Assembly: GCA_022605425.2 (NCBI GenBank)
Contig: CM061252.1
Span: 248,001-312,000 of the forward strand
Length of the DNA: 64,000 bases
Source of the DNA: Hamiltosporidium tvaerminnensis
Lineage: Eukaryota; Microsporidia; Dubosqiidae
Direction of reading: 5' to 3'
Numbering within the stretch: position 1 is the stretch's first letter; each line of letters starts with the position of its first letter. The notes below the pieces were generated by a model. The model worked only from the letters and a program-made list of their open reading frames with translations. It was not told the DNA's origin and made no database searches. Both the position numbers and the translations under genes were made by a program. Shown one piece after another: positions 38,141 through 50,149 of this stretch.

Positions 38141-41100
38141 ATGATCTTAATGAGCTGTAATGCCATTGAGTAGGCAATCAAGTAAGAAAATGTTTTCATT
38201 TGACGTTTATTTTATCTAAATAGAGATTCGTCTAAAAAAGGCTATCAAAACAAATATTTATACCTTAACTTCGCCGTGAAAAACAAAATAGTTCCGCAAA
38301 GTTAGATTTATTCTTTATCGAATGCTCATTTTCTGTTATCTTACATGTAAATTTTAAGCATATAGAAATATGGCTTTTTTAATCAGCTGAATTGATAACA
38401 ATGTTGTTTTTATGTGAAAATTTTCAGAAAAAAAGCTAACGTAGCTCACAATATTTATTAAACAAACTTTCATTCAAAAAGTGATTTGGCGCCTTTATCT
38501 ACTGGTTTCACTCTATTTAATCTCAGTCTATGTAATTTGATTTATTTGTATACGATTTGTTCTACCACAGCTAAAAAATTTTTTTTAACGTTTAATATTA
38601 AAAATATCCTTAAAATAATTTTTTGTTTAGAACTTCGTGGTTTACTTACGGCCATTTAACACCACTTTTAAGATTTATAAACCTGAAAAATTGTTTTATA
38701 ATATATTTCACATATATTTGGTAAATATAATCAGATATAGTTATATCTAATTCTGTTTGTATGTATCAAATGTAAACATTTCACTTCTTTTAAAATTTCA
38801 GAATAACATTTTGTAGTATTTTCTTATCAAAGCGGCTCGGTTATCTCAGCGTATATTTGGTTTCATCTCGACTGGATATTTTTTTATCGTTCTATGTATT
38901 ACTTTGCTGCGTATAGAAGCATATCCGAAGTCTTAATGTTTTATATTAATAAATTGTCGTAGGTATTTGATAGCACTGTAAAAAGCCATTTATTCAAACC
39001 TGTAAAAAATACTTGAGGCAAAAAATAGAATTCGAACTATCATGAAAGAACAAAATCTCCTTAAAATCAAAGAAACAGTGATTTTGTGCAGGTCCGTACT
39101 TAATTCAAATTGAAATAGTCTCAATTCGCTCTATATATTAAAAAATCATATCCGTAGAAGCAAAAAACTCAATTTTAAATTAAGAAGCTAAGCATATCGA
39201 GAGAAGTCATAGTACGATAAAATATAAAACTTCTTATTTTTCTTTTTAGGTTAATGACAATTCCAAGGAAACATTCAGTTGGTTTAAGGTTTTTGGAAGA
39301 AGACGTGAATGCCAACATAAATTTTCTAAGCGAATAAATCTCGATTTTATCTCAAATCTCTAAGTTTGTAGAGCATACCCCCAAAAAAATCTATTTTGTA
39401 AAGTTTAAGAAGTAGTTATCAACTGTTGTGTGACATTTTTTGTTGAGAAGTAACTTATGCTGGCTAGTCTCTCGCAGAAAACCATGGGAACAATATATGC
39501 CTAAGAATTCATTATTCATAGCAATTATTTTAAGCTAATATTCAATTAGACACCATAAAACTGTTATGGAAATGAATTGTATTAAAAATTTTCTTCTTTT
39601 AGGAAAAACAGTGTGATGTAGTCGATAAAGTGTACATGAATTTCCCACTCATGCTTTACATTAAAATATCAAAAACTTTTGCCTATGTTGGTAATTATTT
39701 ATAAGAAAAAGACTCTATTAAACGTTATAAACGAAAAAATCGATGTACTATAACGTTACCTATGCAATAAAAACGAAAGAAACTTGGATTTTAAAAGGTT
39801 CAAGATGCTTAATCACGAAACCAAAGTTACATATTTAGTTAGGCAACGTAAATTTCAAGTAATTTTCACTATTTACAAGCCTATTGATTTATAGTAACAC
39901 TAGTTAATGATATTTTTTGGCATTGGTCTCCTATGATAAACACCAATTTGTAATCCAGGCGTGAATTAAGGACTTAATCAAGCTTTTAAGGTTCTATATT
40001 CGGATTTCTCGATAACACTTAGTCGATAGTATAAAATTATAAAAGATATTTCTAAAAGAGTACATGCAATATATAGTATAGCGAACTATTCGAACTCAAA
40101 CTAAAACACTCTAAAATCTATTAAATAAGTTACTTTGAAGTTTCACTAACAGAGTTGAGACTGTAATCGTGCACGGGGAAAAAAATTCACCAAAATAAAA
40201 GTCGAAAACTCTGTGTTTGTTAAATTGTATTATTATCCTAAATTTTGGAAAGAGATGATTCAAATGAAATAACTATCTTGGCGTATTTAGCGTTGATATC
40301 GCTTGATATATTTAATAATGACAAAGAATGAGGACTATCTACGTCTAAAAGTCAGAGAAGAAAAAAGAGCATATATGGTTTTTTGAGTCTCGAAATGAAG
40401 TTCTTTTCTGATGGGTTCTCTAATCATATAATAGGAATAATCAAACAAGTCTAAAACCTGATTAAAAAAAAGATATAGGTTAAATCGGGAATTATTTTCT
40501 TATAGGCACTCGACTCGAAATTATAATTCTTAAAATATTCTGTCTAAATCAATTTCACTATAATTATAGCGCCAATTAGAATATTTGATATACTAAACAG
40601 AACAAATTGCCTATACACGCTGTTTTTGAAGCAAATGAACACAGGCACGAGCGAAAAATTTCTTTATTTATTTTGCCGAGTATGTACTTTTCTACCAGAA
40701 TTTTATGGGATGATAAGTGAGAGTATTTAAAATCATATACAATAAATGCTTCCATAAATGGCATGCGCAAAACGTCCCCATCTTATAGTTTCTTTCTACT
40801 CTATTAAACTTCCACATTAACCAATGCTAAAACTGTCAGAATATTTTGTGTGTTTATTAATTCGAGGCAGTTTTCGATGTTTAAATGTCATTTTTCTCCA
40901 CAAAGTTTTTGAAAATTAAGGTATCTAAATTGAAACTTACAGAAATATAATTCAAAAATAAGCAAACCAAAGCCTTATAGAACATATATAAAAAAACAGC
41001 CAATATATTTATATTAAATTATTTCATTTTACTCTTTTAAACAGTGAATTATAATATTTTTATCAGTTAATTTGATTAAATATTTTTAAATATTAATACA

Positions 41101-42840
41101 TTATTATTATAAAAGATATTTTTAATAATAAATAAATTATACTCAAAGAGAAAGTCAAAAGAATTGTTTAAAGGTAGTAAATTTTATTTACTTCCTTTTT
41201 CATCATCTTAATTCTTCAAATATCAAAGCAAAATTTATATGATTAGAATTAACATTTTTAATCCCTTTCATTCAAATTTTAGAAAATTAAATGTCCTTTC
41301 AAAATAAAATAATTATTTTACAAAACATCGAATTCCTTGCCGCGAGAGAAAAATAATTAACTTATCTCATTAATTTCCAATATTTAATATATATAGCTTC
41401 TATAATTAGAATTCTAATTAATTACTTTTTTTTTAATTCACACGTATTTTATTCTAATTCATCGCGTTTATTTAGCATGTGCTTAAACACGATAGATTAC
41501 ATTAACTTTACCCGGAAAATAAATTCAAAATCTGATAAACTGCTGTTAAGTCGTTTTTTAATTAAAAAGAAATTACTTTTTCAGGATGTTCAATCTATTT
41601 TCTAATAATTTACCCAATAATTATTTTTTTAAAAATCAGTCTAGATAACTCTTTTAGCTCTAAATTTTAGTTTTAAATCCCAGTGTCAGACTTGAATTAT
41701 TCTTATATTTGTATGTAAACATTTTTATTTCCAAAGTATGTTTCTTCATCAGACAGAAGAACAAATGTCACATTTCACGGAATAAAAATGAAAGTAAAAA
41801 ATCAGAAATTTCATTCGTTGTTTAATTTTATCTATACAATAACTAAAATAGTATTTTTTAAAATCATCAAATATATTCAAACTCTAATGATCTCAATGAT
41901 TACCTCTATAAAATTATCCTCGATCAATACAATAAATAACATAACAAGCATATTTCTAGAATGTTGTTTATACCAAAACCTTCAACTATTTTAAGATACA
42001 GAATTCTTACACTCAACCCATAGGTTTATATACTCTATTGCACAGTTGATGATATTTCGTAAAGTTTTTTTTGCTTAATACATCTAAATTAAATCTAAAT
42101 AGACTGTATTTAAATCAAATTTAAATCAAATTTAAATATTATTAAATCTAAAAAATCAAAAAAATCTAATTAAATCTAAATAAACTGTAATCAAATCAAA
42201 TTTAATCTAAAAGAACTGTGATTACAATATTCATCTTACGCTCTAATAATAATTTTATAACAGATTTTTTAAAATAAAAAATATTTCTAAATATCGTTCA
42301 ACGGTTTTCTTTTTATAAATTTTGTTGTTCTCAAATCAAAGATTATTTATTTTTATTAATATGTATTTATTTTCTAAGATGGTTAATTATTTCATTAATC
42401 TTCTATCTCTCAGTTTCGAGGAGTAACAAAAAAAAAGTTTTATTTTTTTCTTTTAATCTGTTGTAACTTGGGATTAAAGGATTTATTTATAGATCAGGTG
42501 TGTTTTAAATGCCATAAAAATGAAAATATAAATTTTTACACAAATTATACACACTTATTATAAATCAGATAGTTTTTAATGCCTATCTTCTGTACACCTT
42601 AAAATAACGAAAATAAACATAAATGAAGAGTCCAAATCAGAATAAGAAAATATGGTGGTAGTAGAGTTAGAAAGAAATATATTTAAATATGAAAAAAAGT
42701 TTAAATTTAAAAATTCATGAAATAGATTATTAAATGGTAATTTGTTGTAATTTTTTGTAATTAAATAAAATATAAATCAATACACCGTTAAATAAAGCCT
42801 TTTTAATTAACATCTCTTTAGATACTATAATATTATCATA
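38141..42840. other. AT-rich gene desert
   Basis: No gene supported. Short open stretches at 40576-40770 (minus) and 41788-41994 (plus) have no start signal or motif. Around 42085-42230 there is a loose repeat of atttaaatcaa/aatctaaat units. Faint coding-like pieces at 39.2-40.4 kb could be old transposon debris but match nothing I can name. Confidence 0.5.
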
Positions 42841-42844
42841 CGTC

Positions 42845-43735
42845 TAATCATAGTACACACTCCTTATAACTAACACCCCTTTATAAATAATATAATATTA
42901 TCATACGTTTAACACCCCTTAAAACATAATATATACTCCTATTTCTAACACCCCTTTATAAATAATATAATATTATCATATGTTTAACACCCCTTTAAAC
43001 ATAGTACGTAATCCTTTATTATTAACACCCCCTTTATAAATACTATAAATATTTTTTACGTTTAACACCCCTTTAAACATAATATATACTCCTACATACT
43101 AACACCCCTTTATAAATACTATATCATTATGACAATAATTAACACCCCTTTAAACATAGTACATAATACTTTATAACTAACACCCCTTTATAAATACTAT
43201 AATAATATAACAATAACCAATGCCCCTTTATAAATACTATAATACTATCACACTAATTAACACCCCTTTATAAATACTATAATAATATAACAATAACCAA
43301 TGCCCCTTTATAAATACTATAATACTATCACACTAATTAACACCCCTTTATAAATACTATAATAATATAACAATAACCTATACCCCTTTAAATACTATAA
43401 TACTATCACACTAACTAACACCCCTTTATAAATACTATAATACTATCACAATAACCTATACCCCTTTATAAATACTATAATACTATCACACTAATTAACA
43501 CCCCTTTATAAATACTATAATAATATAACAATACCCCCTTATAAATACTATAATACTATCACACTAATTAATACCCCTTTAAATACTCAATACTATCACA
43601 CTAATTATTATAACCCCTTTAATCATAATACTATCACACTAATTAATACCCCTTTAAATACTTAATACTATCACACTAATTATTATAACCCCTTTAATCA
43701 TAATACATACTCCTTTATTATTAACACCCTTTTAA
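42845..43735. repeat. TAACACCCCTTTATAAATACTATAA-type satellite
   Basis: About 20 units of 35-60 bp built around taacacccctttataaata, alternating with ctataatactatcacacta or aatataacaataacc. It ends 5 bp before the stop codon of the Tup1-like gene, so it occupies that gene's 3' flank. The core TAACACCCC is the complement of the ggggtgtta core of the 9.6-11 kb satellite. Confidence 0.9.
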
Positions 43736-43739
43736 TTTA

Positions 43740-45059
43740 CTACTCCAATTCCCATACTCTAACCCTATTATCCCCTCCGCAGGTACTTAAGTGTTTCCCA
43801 CAGACATCCAAACCCAAAATCAAATCAGAATGTCCTTTCAGCAGACACGACCCACCACCCACCAAATCAAACACCCTACACTGTGCTTTACCCACACCAA
43901 TCAAGTACTTCCCATCACCATAGAAACACATACCAATGACACTATCACCATATTCCAACAAAAACGAAGTTTTTTTCAAAACAAAATTATTTTCATTTTT
44001 TTCCATTTTATACACCAAAATCTGTCCTTCCGTATTCCCAACACTAATCAAAGTTCCTTTAATATCAGTACTTACTCTAAACGGTACCACCCCCAATACA
44101 ATATCACACATTTTAAAACTCTCATTTTCTATGTCATAAAAATATATTTTTCTTCCTTCCGTACACAACACAACCACCCTTTCTTCTTTTACAAAACACG
44201 AACACCCAACCCTTTCTCTAAAATTATATTCTATTCTTTTAAAATCCTCACCAACCCCCATTTCCTTAATAAAATAAATTACTATAAATAAAGGGTATAC
44301 CACTAATAACACTCCTTTACTATAAAATAACCCTCTAACACTATCTTTATAAACATCCCCTATAATATTACCATTATACATATTACCCCCCCTTTCATTA
44401 TACATTTTAATTCTTTTTTCTTCATAATTATTTCTACTAAATTTATTTTCTTTTTCTCCAATAATTTTACCCTTTTTTTTATTTAAATCCCATTCTTTTA
44501 CTGTCTTATCAATAACGGTATATAAAAATTTATTATCTTCTGTAAAAATAACATGTCCCATCTTACAATCCTTACACACAGGGGTTCTAACACCTAAATC
44601 TTTAAAAACTTCTATTCTCATATTATTACTCAATAAAAATATTTGATCTGTATTTCTATCTATAAGATACCCATTTGTTTCACTAACAACTCCTATATAA
44701 GAAGAAGTTAAAGATATAGCAGTACAACTTATATTTAAAAAAGTTTTAAGTAATTTTATATTTAAAATATTTGTACCACGTAAACACCAATCAAATCCTA
44801 GTTTTAGTAATGGAAGTTTTAAAGTATCTACTTTACTAACTAATACTTTGTTATGACTTTTGGCTAACTTTTTTAAATCAAGTATTGTAGATTGTAGATG
44901 TTCAAGTTCTGTGTCTTGCTTGTGTAACCTATCTTCAAGATCTTTTATTTTTTGGTGTAGTTGTATGTTCTCTTGGATTATAAATTCGTGTTCTTTTCTT
45001 AGAGAATCTAAAAGATCGTAAAATATGTTTTTTTGTGATGTTGGTCTGTGACGAAACAT
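43740..45059 (-). CDS. Tup1-like WD40-repeat protein
   Basis: 439 aa from the ATG at 45059. An in-frame ATG 14 codons further upstream (45101) exists, but the CCC signal (45064-45066 in complement) sits 4 bases before 45059, so the shorter form is preferred. Residues ~10-70 form a coiled coil starting FYDLLDSLRKEHEFI, like the N-terminal tetramerisation helix of Tup1/Groucho-type corepressors. After a linker come WD-type repeats: TVKEWDLNKK (around 172-181), IYFYDIE, SVGNTEGQILVYK, and a canonical last repeat LKGHSDLILGL...DNRVRVWELE. Yeast Tup1 recruits repressors through this layout. Only the last WD repeat is close to consensus, so another coiled-coil WD40 protein is possible. Confidence 0.6.
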   Translation of the reverse strand: MFRHRPTSQKNIFYDLLDSLRKEHEFIIQENIQLHQKIKDLEDRLHKQDTELEHLQSTILDLKKLAKSHNKVLVSKVDTLKLPLLKLGFDWCLRGTNILNIKLLKTFLNISCTAISLTSSYIGVVSETNGYLIDRNTDQIFLLSNNMRIEVFKDLGVRTPVCKDCKMGHVIFTEDNKFLYTVIDKTVKEWDLNKKKGKIIGEKENKFSRNNYEEKRIKMYNERGGNMYNGNIIGDVYKDSVRGLFYSKGVLLVVYPLFIVIYFIKEMGVGEDFKRIEYNFRERVGCSCFVKEERVVVLCTEGRKIYFYDIENESFKMCDIVLGVVPFRVSTDIKGTLISVGNTEGQILVYKMEKNENNFVLKKTSFLLEYGDSVIGMCFYGDGKYLIGVGKAQCRVFDLVGGGSCLLKGHSDLILGLDVCGKHLSTCGGDNRVRVWELE

Positions 45060-45063
45060 TGAA

Positions 45064-45066
45064 GGG
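45064..45066 (-). promoter_or_regulatory. CCC start signal deciding the Tup1-like start
   Basis: GCCCTTCA immediately precedes the ATG at 45059 on the minus strand. The upstream ATG at 45101 lacks an equally close CCC (it has ACCTCT). This favours the 439-aa product. Confidence 0.5.
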
Positions 45067-45119
45067 CTTTTTATTATTTGTATTAATAAAAGGTATTTCA
45101 TAGAGGTTTAATTATTTTG

Positions 45120-45310
45120 TGATAGAGTAGGGGGTGTTAGTGACAGTAGGGTATGTCATAGGGTCTTAATGACAGTAGGATTGTCATAGGATGTTAGTGA
45201 TAGGAGTAGGTTAGAGGCTGTTAATAACAGTAGAGTAAGGAAGAGGTAGTGTTAATAATAGGAATATGTCATAGGTAGTGTTAATAATAGGAATATGCCA
45301 GAGGTAGTGT
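45120..45310. repeat. Short degenerate repeats between the Tup1-like and Mis18 genes
   Basis: Irregular units with gacagtaggnntgtcatagg and gtagtgttaataataggaata. They lie in the upstream region of the Tup1-like gene and share the gggtgtta word with the satellites. Confidence 0.65.
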
Positions 45311-45473
45311 TATTTATAAGGACTTTTAAATAACGGTTAATACAGTATTCTTACAAAATAAAAAAAAAAATTATTTATTAAATCTTATAAATAAAGAACA
45401 ACAGAGACTGAAATATTTATTTAAGAAATTTTTATTTAAATAAACATAAAACCTATAACTCAATCCTTCGCAG

Positions 45474-45622
45474 ATCCCATATATCCCATATATCCTTTTA
45501 CTTTATCTTCTTAAATAAATAAACACAGAACTTCTCTTATATCCCTATCTCTCATCTAATATCCCATATATTCCATATATCCTTTTACTTTATCTTCTTA
45601 AATAAATAAACACAGAACTTCT
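45474..45622. repeat. Direct duplication of the Mis18 3' end
   Basis: About 62 bp (atcccatatat ... cacagaacttct) occurs at 45474-45535 and again at 45559-45622. The second copy contains the last codons and stop of the Mis18 gene; the first lies in its 3' flank. Confidence 0.85.
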
Positions 45623-45992
45623 GTAACTTACTTATCTCTTCACTAAGTTCACTTACCCCTATTTCATCAATAGGTTTTTCACATCCTAGTTGATAACTAT
45701 ATATCTTATCTTTCTCAATACAATATCTATTTAAATATTCTTTATAAATAAAATTAACAACAATATATTTTTTACCAATAAAACTGTTACACAAAGAACA
45801 TTGAATTATATTATATGTACAATCTTTATCTAACGTATTATTACTTACTATATTTGTAGGAAGTATATTTGTTGTAGTTGCTAATGTAGAAAATATTAGT
45901 GTGTTGTTTTTGTAGTTAAGAAGTGTAAATGAATCACCTAGTATTGTTTTACATGACTTGCATTGAATTACAAATGGGTTTTGTTGTATCAT
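45585..45992 (-). CDS. Mis18-like centromere protein (Yippee/Mis18 domain)
   Basis: 135 aa. Mis18 proteins bind each other and prime centromeres for deposition of the CENP-A histone. Visible here are two CxxC zinc knuckles, C11-x2-C14 (QCKSCKTILGDSF) and C65-x2-C68 (QCSLCNSFIGKKY), with the spacing and flanking sequence of the Yippee/Mis18 fold. Then comes IYSYQLG, matching the conserved SYxLG end of the domain, and a C-terminal helix (about 112-133) like the Mis18 oligomerisation helix. Fission yeast and human proteins are ~190-230 aa, so this is a compact form. TTTCCCA precedes the ATG directly (CCC at 45994-45996 in complement). The gene lies upstream of the Tup1-like gene on the same strand, 526 bp apart, so co-transcription is unlikely. 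Cereblon/Yippee-type proteins are the main alternative. Confidence 0.78.
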   Translation of the reverse strand: MIQQNPFVIQCKSCKTILGDSFTLLNYKNNTLIFSTLATTTNILPTNIVSNNTLDKDCTYNIIQCSLCNSFIGKKYIVVNFIYKEYLNRYCIEKDKIYSYQLGCEKPIDEIGVSELSEEISKLQKFCVYLFKKIK

Positions 45993-45993
45993 T

Positions 45994-45996
45994 GGG
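45994..45996 (-). promoter_or_regulatory. CCC start signal of Mis18
   Basis: TTTCCCA lies directly before the ATG at 45992 on the minus strand, the same arrangement as at other starts in the window. Confidence 0.55.
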
Positions 45997-46029
45997 AAAT
46001 ACGGTTTTAACGATTTAAATATTTTAAAT

Positions 46030-46160
46030 GAGTGGGGTACGGTTATAGTAGGGTTATAGTAGGGTTATAGTAGGGTTATAGTAGGGTTATAGTAGGGTTA
46101 TAGTAGGGTTATAGTAGGGTAGGGTTATAGTTATATTAGGGTGATAGTTATAGTAGGGTA
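46030..46160. repeat. 11-bp tandem repeat gggttatagta
   Basis: About eight nearly perfect copies of an 11-bp unit upstream of the Mis18 gene, followed by decayed units. It resembles telomere-type repeats only superficially. Confidence 0.9.
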
Positions 46161-46520
46161 GTTATAAGAATTAAGAATAAAATTTGTATAAATAAGAATA
46201 AGAATAGAAATTTTATTTAAGATTTGGATTAAAGAAATGAGAGAATTTAAATATTTCAAAAAAAAAATTTTGAAAATATAATTTAAGATTTCAGTTGAAA
46301 AGCTTTTTTATTTTTTATTTTAATTAGATTGTAAGATGGGTAGTTGGAAAAAAGTAGACAGCGAAAATATGAAAACAGAAAAAATTAAGGCTGTAAACAA
46401 CTTGGAGAAAGGCGCAAGTGAGATTTTTATGTGTGATGTAGATGTAGCAATGTTATCCGAGAGACTTCAACCTCCACCGACCAACCACCAAGCAGTAGTT
46501 GTCAGACTAGTCCTGTCTGC

Positions 46521-48692
46521 TTGGTTGACACCATACCCTCGTCTTCTGGTACCGATGCCACTGCGTTTGGACCAGCCAAAGGCATGACAAACCTCAATAC
46601 AGATGCCCTTCTAAAAGGGAATCGACTGATGGTATTGCACTCAATACTTGACTCTGTCACAGTCGTAGAGCAGGAAGGGCCTAGATCTGCTATTCTAGCA
46701 GTGCAAAAGAGGTTTGAGAGAATGCCCAGAAATGGCTGGCCCGCTACTCTGAGGTACTATAATGAGAAATTTAGCTGCACACTAGATACCGATGCGTTTA
46801 AAAAACTCGCACAAAATGAGGCAGAAAGGAAAATAAGGCAAGAAGAGAATGGAGAGCGACATAGAATCGCCACTTGTCTCACTGAGCCTAGCACCCTGAC
46901 TGACACCACGGAGTTCATAAACCTGAGAGATAAATTTTTGAGTAAAATCAAAGAAATCTCGGAGGAGGAAATTGGAAAAGTGGTGGTCCGAACTCGAAAG
47001 CTTCCAAGTGAATTGGTTGACAGTAAAGTTTAGGACCTTATAAATCGAATTATTGGTGAGTATGCTGATTCTTATGTGCCGATGACGATAACTGCAGTGG
47101 CACGGATAATCCAGGCAGCCCAGGTATGCTATGACCAGGTAACACGCAAAGAAGAGCCTAGATCCGCTTGTAAGGAAACCATAGAAAGTAAAATTTCTAA
47201 GTTAGTACTTTCCAAAGATCTTCTCGAGAAGGCTCGTAAGCAGGAAAAGCTCTCCACTTCGGAAACGAAGAGCCTTAAGAAAATCATGCGAGAGTTTAAT
47301 TTAACCTTGAGCAGCGTAACCGATCTTTCTGAGGCTTTAGTTAAGAAGAATGAGTCTTTGAATGTTTACGAGAAAAAAATTACGATGCATGAAAGCAGGA
47401 AGCGATTCCGAAAAGAGAATCGTATGTTTGAGATTTTCCGAGGTCGATTTTATCGTGTGTTATCTGAGCGTGTGGAATCCGAGCATGTGGTTAGTCGTGA
47501 TGAAATTGTGAGTTTTTGGTCTACAATGTGGAACAAAAAGGATAAAATAGTTATGTATGATGCTTATTTGATTCCATTTGTATCAGATAATCATCCGACC
47601 ACGTTTCCTTCACTTGATGAATTTGTAAATATCATTAATTGGCTCCCCAATTGGAAAGCTGCTGGAATTGATGGTATTTACAATTTTTTCATTAAGAAAC
47701 TTACAACTCTTCACAAATATATTTATGATATTGTGAAAGTTATATGTTTAGAAGGAACACCTCAAGCTGATTGGTTTTACTGCAGACTTAACTATTTGAT
47801 ACCCAAAGGAATTCCACAAAGAGGCTCGGACTACAAGCCAATCACTTGTATGTCCAACCTCTATAAGTTAACGATCCAGTGTGTAACGAAGGTCATTCAA
47901 CTTGAAGTGAAAAGGCGAGGGTTGCTTGCAGAGAACCAATTAGGGGCGGTAAGAGGTGTGCTGGGAGCGAAAGAGCAGGCTCTACTGAATATAGCCTTAA
48001 ATAAAGAGTACGGAAACAATCTTAAGGCAACATGGATTGATGTTAAAAAAGCTTATGATTCAATAGATCATGCTTATTTAACTCAATGCATTGAAAACCT
48101 TAATTTACCTAATTGGATCGTGAAATTTATCAAGGTAATTATATCAAAATGGAAAATTGATATATCAGTAGGGCCTGATAAAATCATGAGCAAGAAGATT
48201 GAGAGAGGGATTTTGCAAGGAGATAGTTTGTCACCATTGTTGTTTGTGTTGTGTATGGATCCATTAAGCCGAAAGCTTAATGAAAAATACACAAAAGTGA
48301 CAGTACAAACAGATACAGAATCCCATTCTACTAATCATTTCTTGTTTATTGATGATCTTAAGCTCCTTGCTAAAGACAGCTCCACATTGAGTGCTATGAC
48401 AGGCGAGGCAAAGGAATTTTTAGAGGTGATTGGCTTAGAGATTAACAAAGAGAAGTCAGCCACAAATGATACATGTTGTGAAGATACTGCTACTCTTCTA
48501 GAAGGTGTTAGTGTTTACAAATATTTAGGAATAATAGAAGATAGCAGAGGAATCCCAACACGTAGCTCATTTGAAGAAGTACAAAGCAAACTTATATCAA
48601 GAGTTGAAAGACTTTGTTACACTAGATTAAATGCAAAAAATTTATTTTCTGCAATCAATCAACATGTGCTATCCTTAATCACTATCATATAG
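46521..48692 (+). pseudogene. LINE polyprotein, N-terminal and reverse-transcriptase part
   Basis: One reading frame interrupted only by the TAG at 47031-47033, then open to 48692. The N-terminal part (to about residue 170) is Lys/Glu-rich with LVLSK-type helices; reverse-transcriptase motifs span about 47640-48460 (PNWKAAGIDGIYN, then KAYDSID, then FIDD). After the last motif the frame is lost: the next bases read HYHIGVLRLEPADFS in another frame, which is the normal continuation. Confidence 0.8.
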
Positions 48693-48739
48693 GTGTACTT
48701 CGACTTGAACCGGCTGACTTCTCTAAGTTAGATGATGCA

Positions 48740-49569
48740 GTGCGTGCGGTGTTGGTGAAGAATAAGATACATCTCCGCCCAGGATGTAAAGAGCGTTTGT
48801 ATCTTCCTAGAACAGAACTTGGAAAAGGCCTACATAGTGTTGAGTTGCGAAGCGAACATATGCTTCTGCAACTCTTGGATTGTCTGGAAAAAAGTAAAGA
48901 AATATCAACTAGACGAGCAGCAATCCTCAAGGATGAAAATAATAATAAAACCCATCTTGCACTAATAAAAGGCTCCTTAAAAGTAAAGTACAGGTTGGTA
49001 GAAGAAGTCACTAAGAAAAGTTTAGAAGAAGCTCAACTTGCAAAACTATATAACGAAATAGAAAAACGAAAACTCCATTCAAAGTTATATAATGCAAGAA
49101 AAAATGAGCTTGTGACTGTTAGTGACTCTTCAAGATGGCTAAAGAGAGGAAATATTATGCCACGAAATGAAGCTGTGTTCTGCTATATCCAGGATAGAAA
49201 TGTATTCTGGTGAGCAGATGGTATGTGTCACACTGCGGGAAGTCTGGTAAGACTGTAGATCATCTGGCAACCCGATGTGAAAAAATGCTAAGCCATAACT
49301 ACACCAGACGGCATAATGAAGTGGTTAGATGCCTACACTTGATTCTCTTAAATAGATATAAGTTTAAGTCTTCAAAACGAATAAGGAGTCACTCAGTTCA
49401 AGAAATTCTTGATAATGAGTATGCAGAGATAAGAGTGGACACCAGAATTAAAACTGATGTTAAAATTCGGAATAACAGACCCGACATATTTATTTTAGAT
49501 AAGAAGAAGAATAAGATAACACTCATTGAAGTAGGAATCACTTCCCAAGATTCCCTTAAAATAGTTTAA
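48740..49569 (+). pseudogene. LINE polyprotein, C-terminal part with zinc knuckle and endonuclease
   Basis: Two frames, 48740-49213 and 49210-49569, are separated by a stop and a one-base shift. Together they encode the thumb-like part, the Cys/His knuckle and the restriction-like endonuclease block (DIFILDKKKNKITLIEVG) with the expected Asp and Glu. The same downstream block, KTEKL.KYDLLANEL, follows in the copies at 50.7 and 60.4 kb, so the stop at 49567-49569 is a lesion of this copy. Confidence 0.75.
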
Positions 49570-50149
49570 ACTGAAAAACTTAGGAAGTATGACCTGCTGC
49601 CAATGATTTGGGTCTTATTTATAAGTGTAGTGTTGAGATAATTCTTATGTGATGACCTGAGACGGTATTGTGACAAAATACCATAAATTACATCTTAAAA
49701 GACTAGAAATACCCATAAATGTAGAGGCATATATACAATGCATGTACTCAAGAAGACAGTCGAAACTATTTCCTTTGATCGACGAAGAGTACTTGAGTCA
49801 GGACTAAATGCCGAAGAGAGCTGGGCGAGAGCTTCAATGGGTGTTATTATGAGAGCAAAGATGCATGAGGAACCACACTCCCTTTAAACGAGAGAAGAGA
49901 GAGGCAGATGGTGCAAAAAATTTTTAACCGAAAAATAAAGCACCCCTTATTTCACAAGGAGGAACCACTTTAGAGGAACCGACCAATAACAAAAATGAAG
50001 AGTCGGATTTAGAAGAAGAGACAAAAGTGGTTAAAGAGGTAGAAGAAAACATATAAATGGTAAAAATATTTTAACTCAGAATTTTATTAAATAAAAATTG
50101 ATTATCTAATCCTATTTTTTTAAATTAGATCAAATATATTTCAAAAAAA

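Larger units (their letters stand above)
46330..50095 (+). mobile_element. R2-type LINE with reverse transcriptase and restriction-like endonuclease, broken
   Basis: A non-LTR retrotransposon. The frame opening at 46521 holds an N-terminal region and reverse transcriptase; motifs visible are KKAYDSIDHAYL, GILQGDSLSPLLFVLCMDPL and the catalytic FIDD (FIDDLKLLAKD). Downstream are YLPRTELGKGL, a Cys/His knuckle around 49230-49285 (CGKSGKTVDHLATRC) and a PD-(D/E)xK-type endonuclease block (RPDIFILDKK...LIEVG, near 49480). This order is that of R2/CRE-type LINEs, which nick a chosen target site. Lesions: TAG at 47031-47033, a frameshift near 48665-48690, TGA at 49211-49213, a frameshift near 49235, TAA at 49567-49569. 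A C-terminal extension (SFDRRRVLES, about 49780) follows. The element is recent but inactive as it stands. The 3' end is near 50095 at an A-rich tail. Confidence 0.85.

Noticed and set aside
42845-43735. CRISPR-like array
   Set aside because: Spacers are not unique; the whole unit repeats with drift, as in a eukaryotic satellite.
45060-45101. Start of the Tup1-like gene at 45101
   Set aside because: The close CCC signal lies before 45059, and the 14 extra residues look like translated leader.
46030-46160. Telomere
   Set aside because: The 11-bp unit gggttatagta is internal, short and flanked by a gene and a LINE.
46336-46587. Separate ORF1 for the LINE
   Set aside because: It overlaps the main frame, ends in a translated Pro/Leu run, and the similarity to the old copy covers only its start. 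It may be a displaced piece of the N-terminus.
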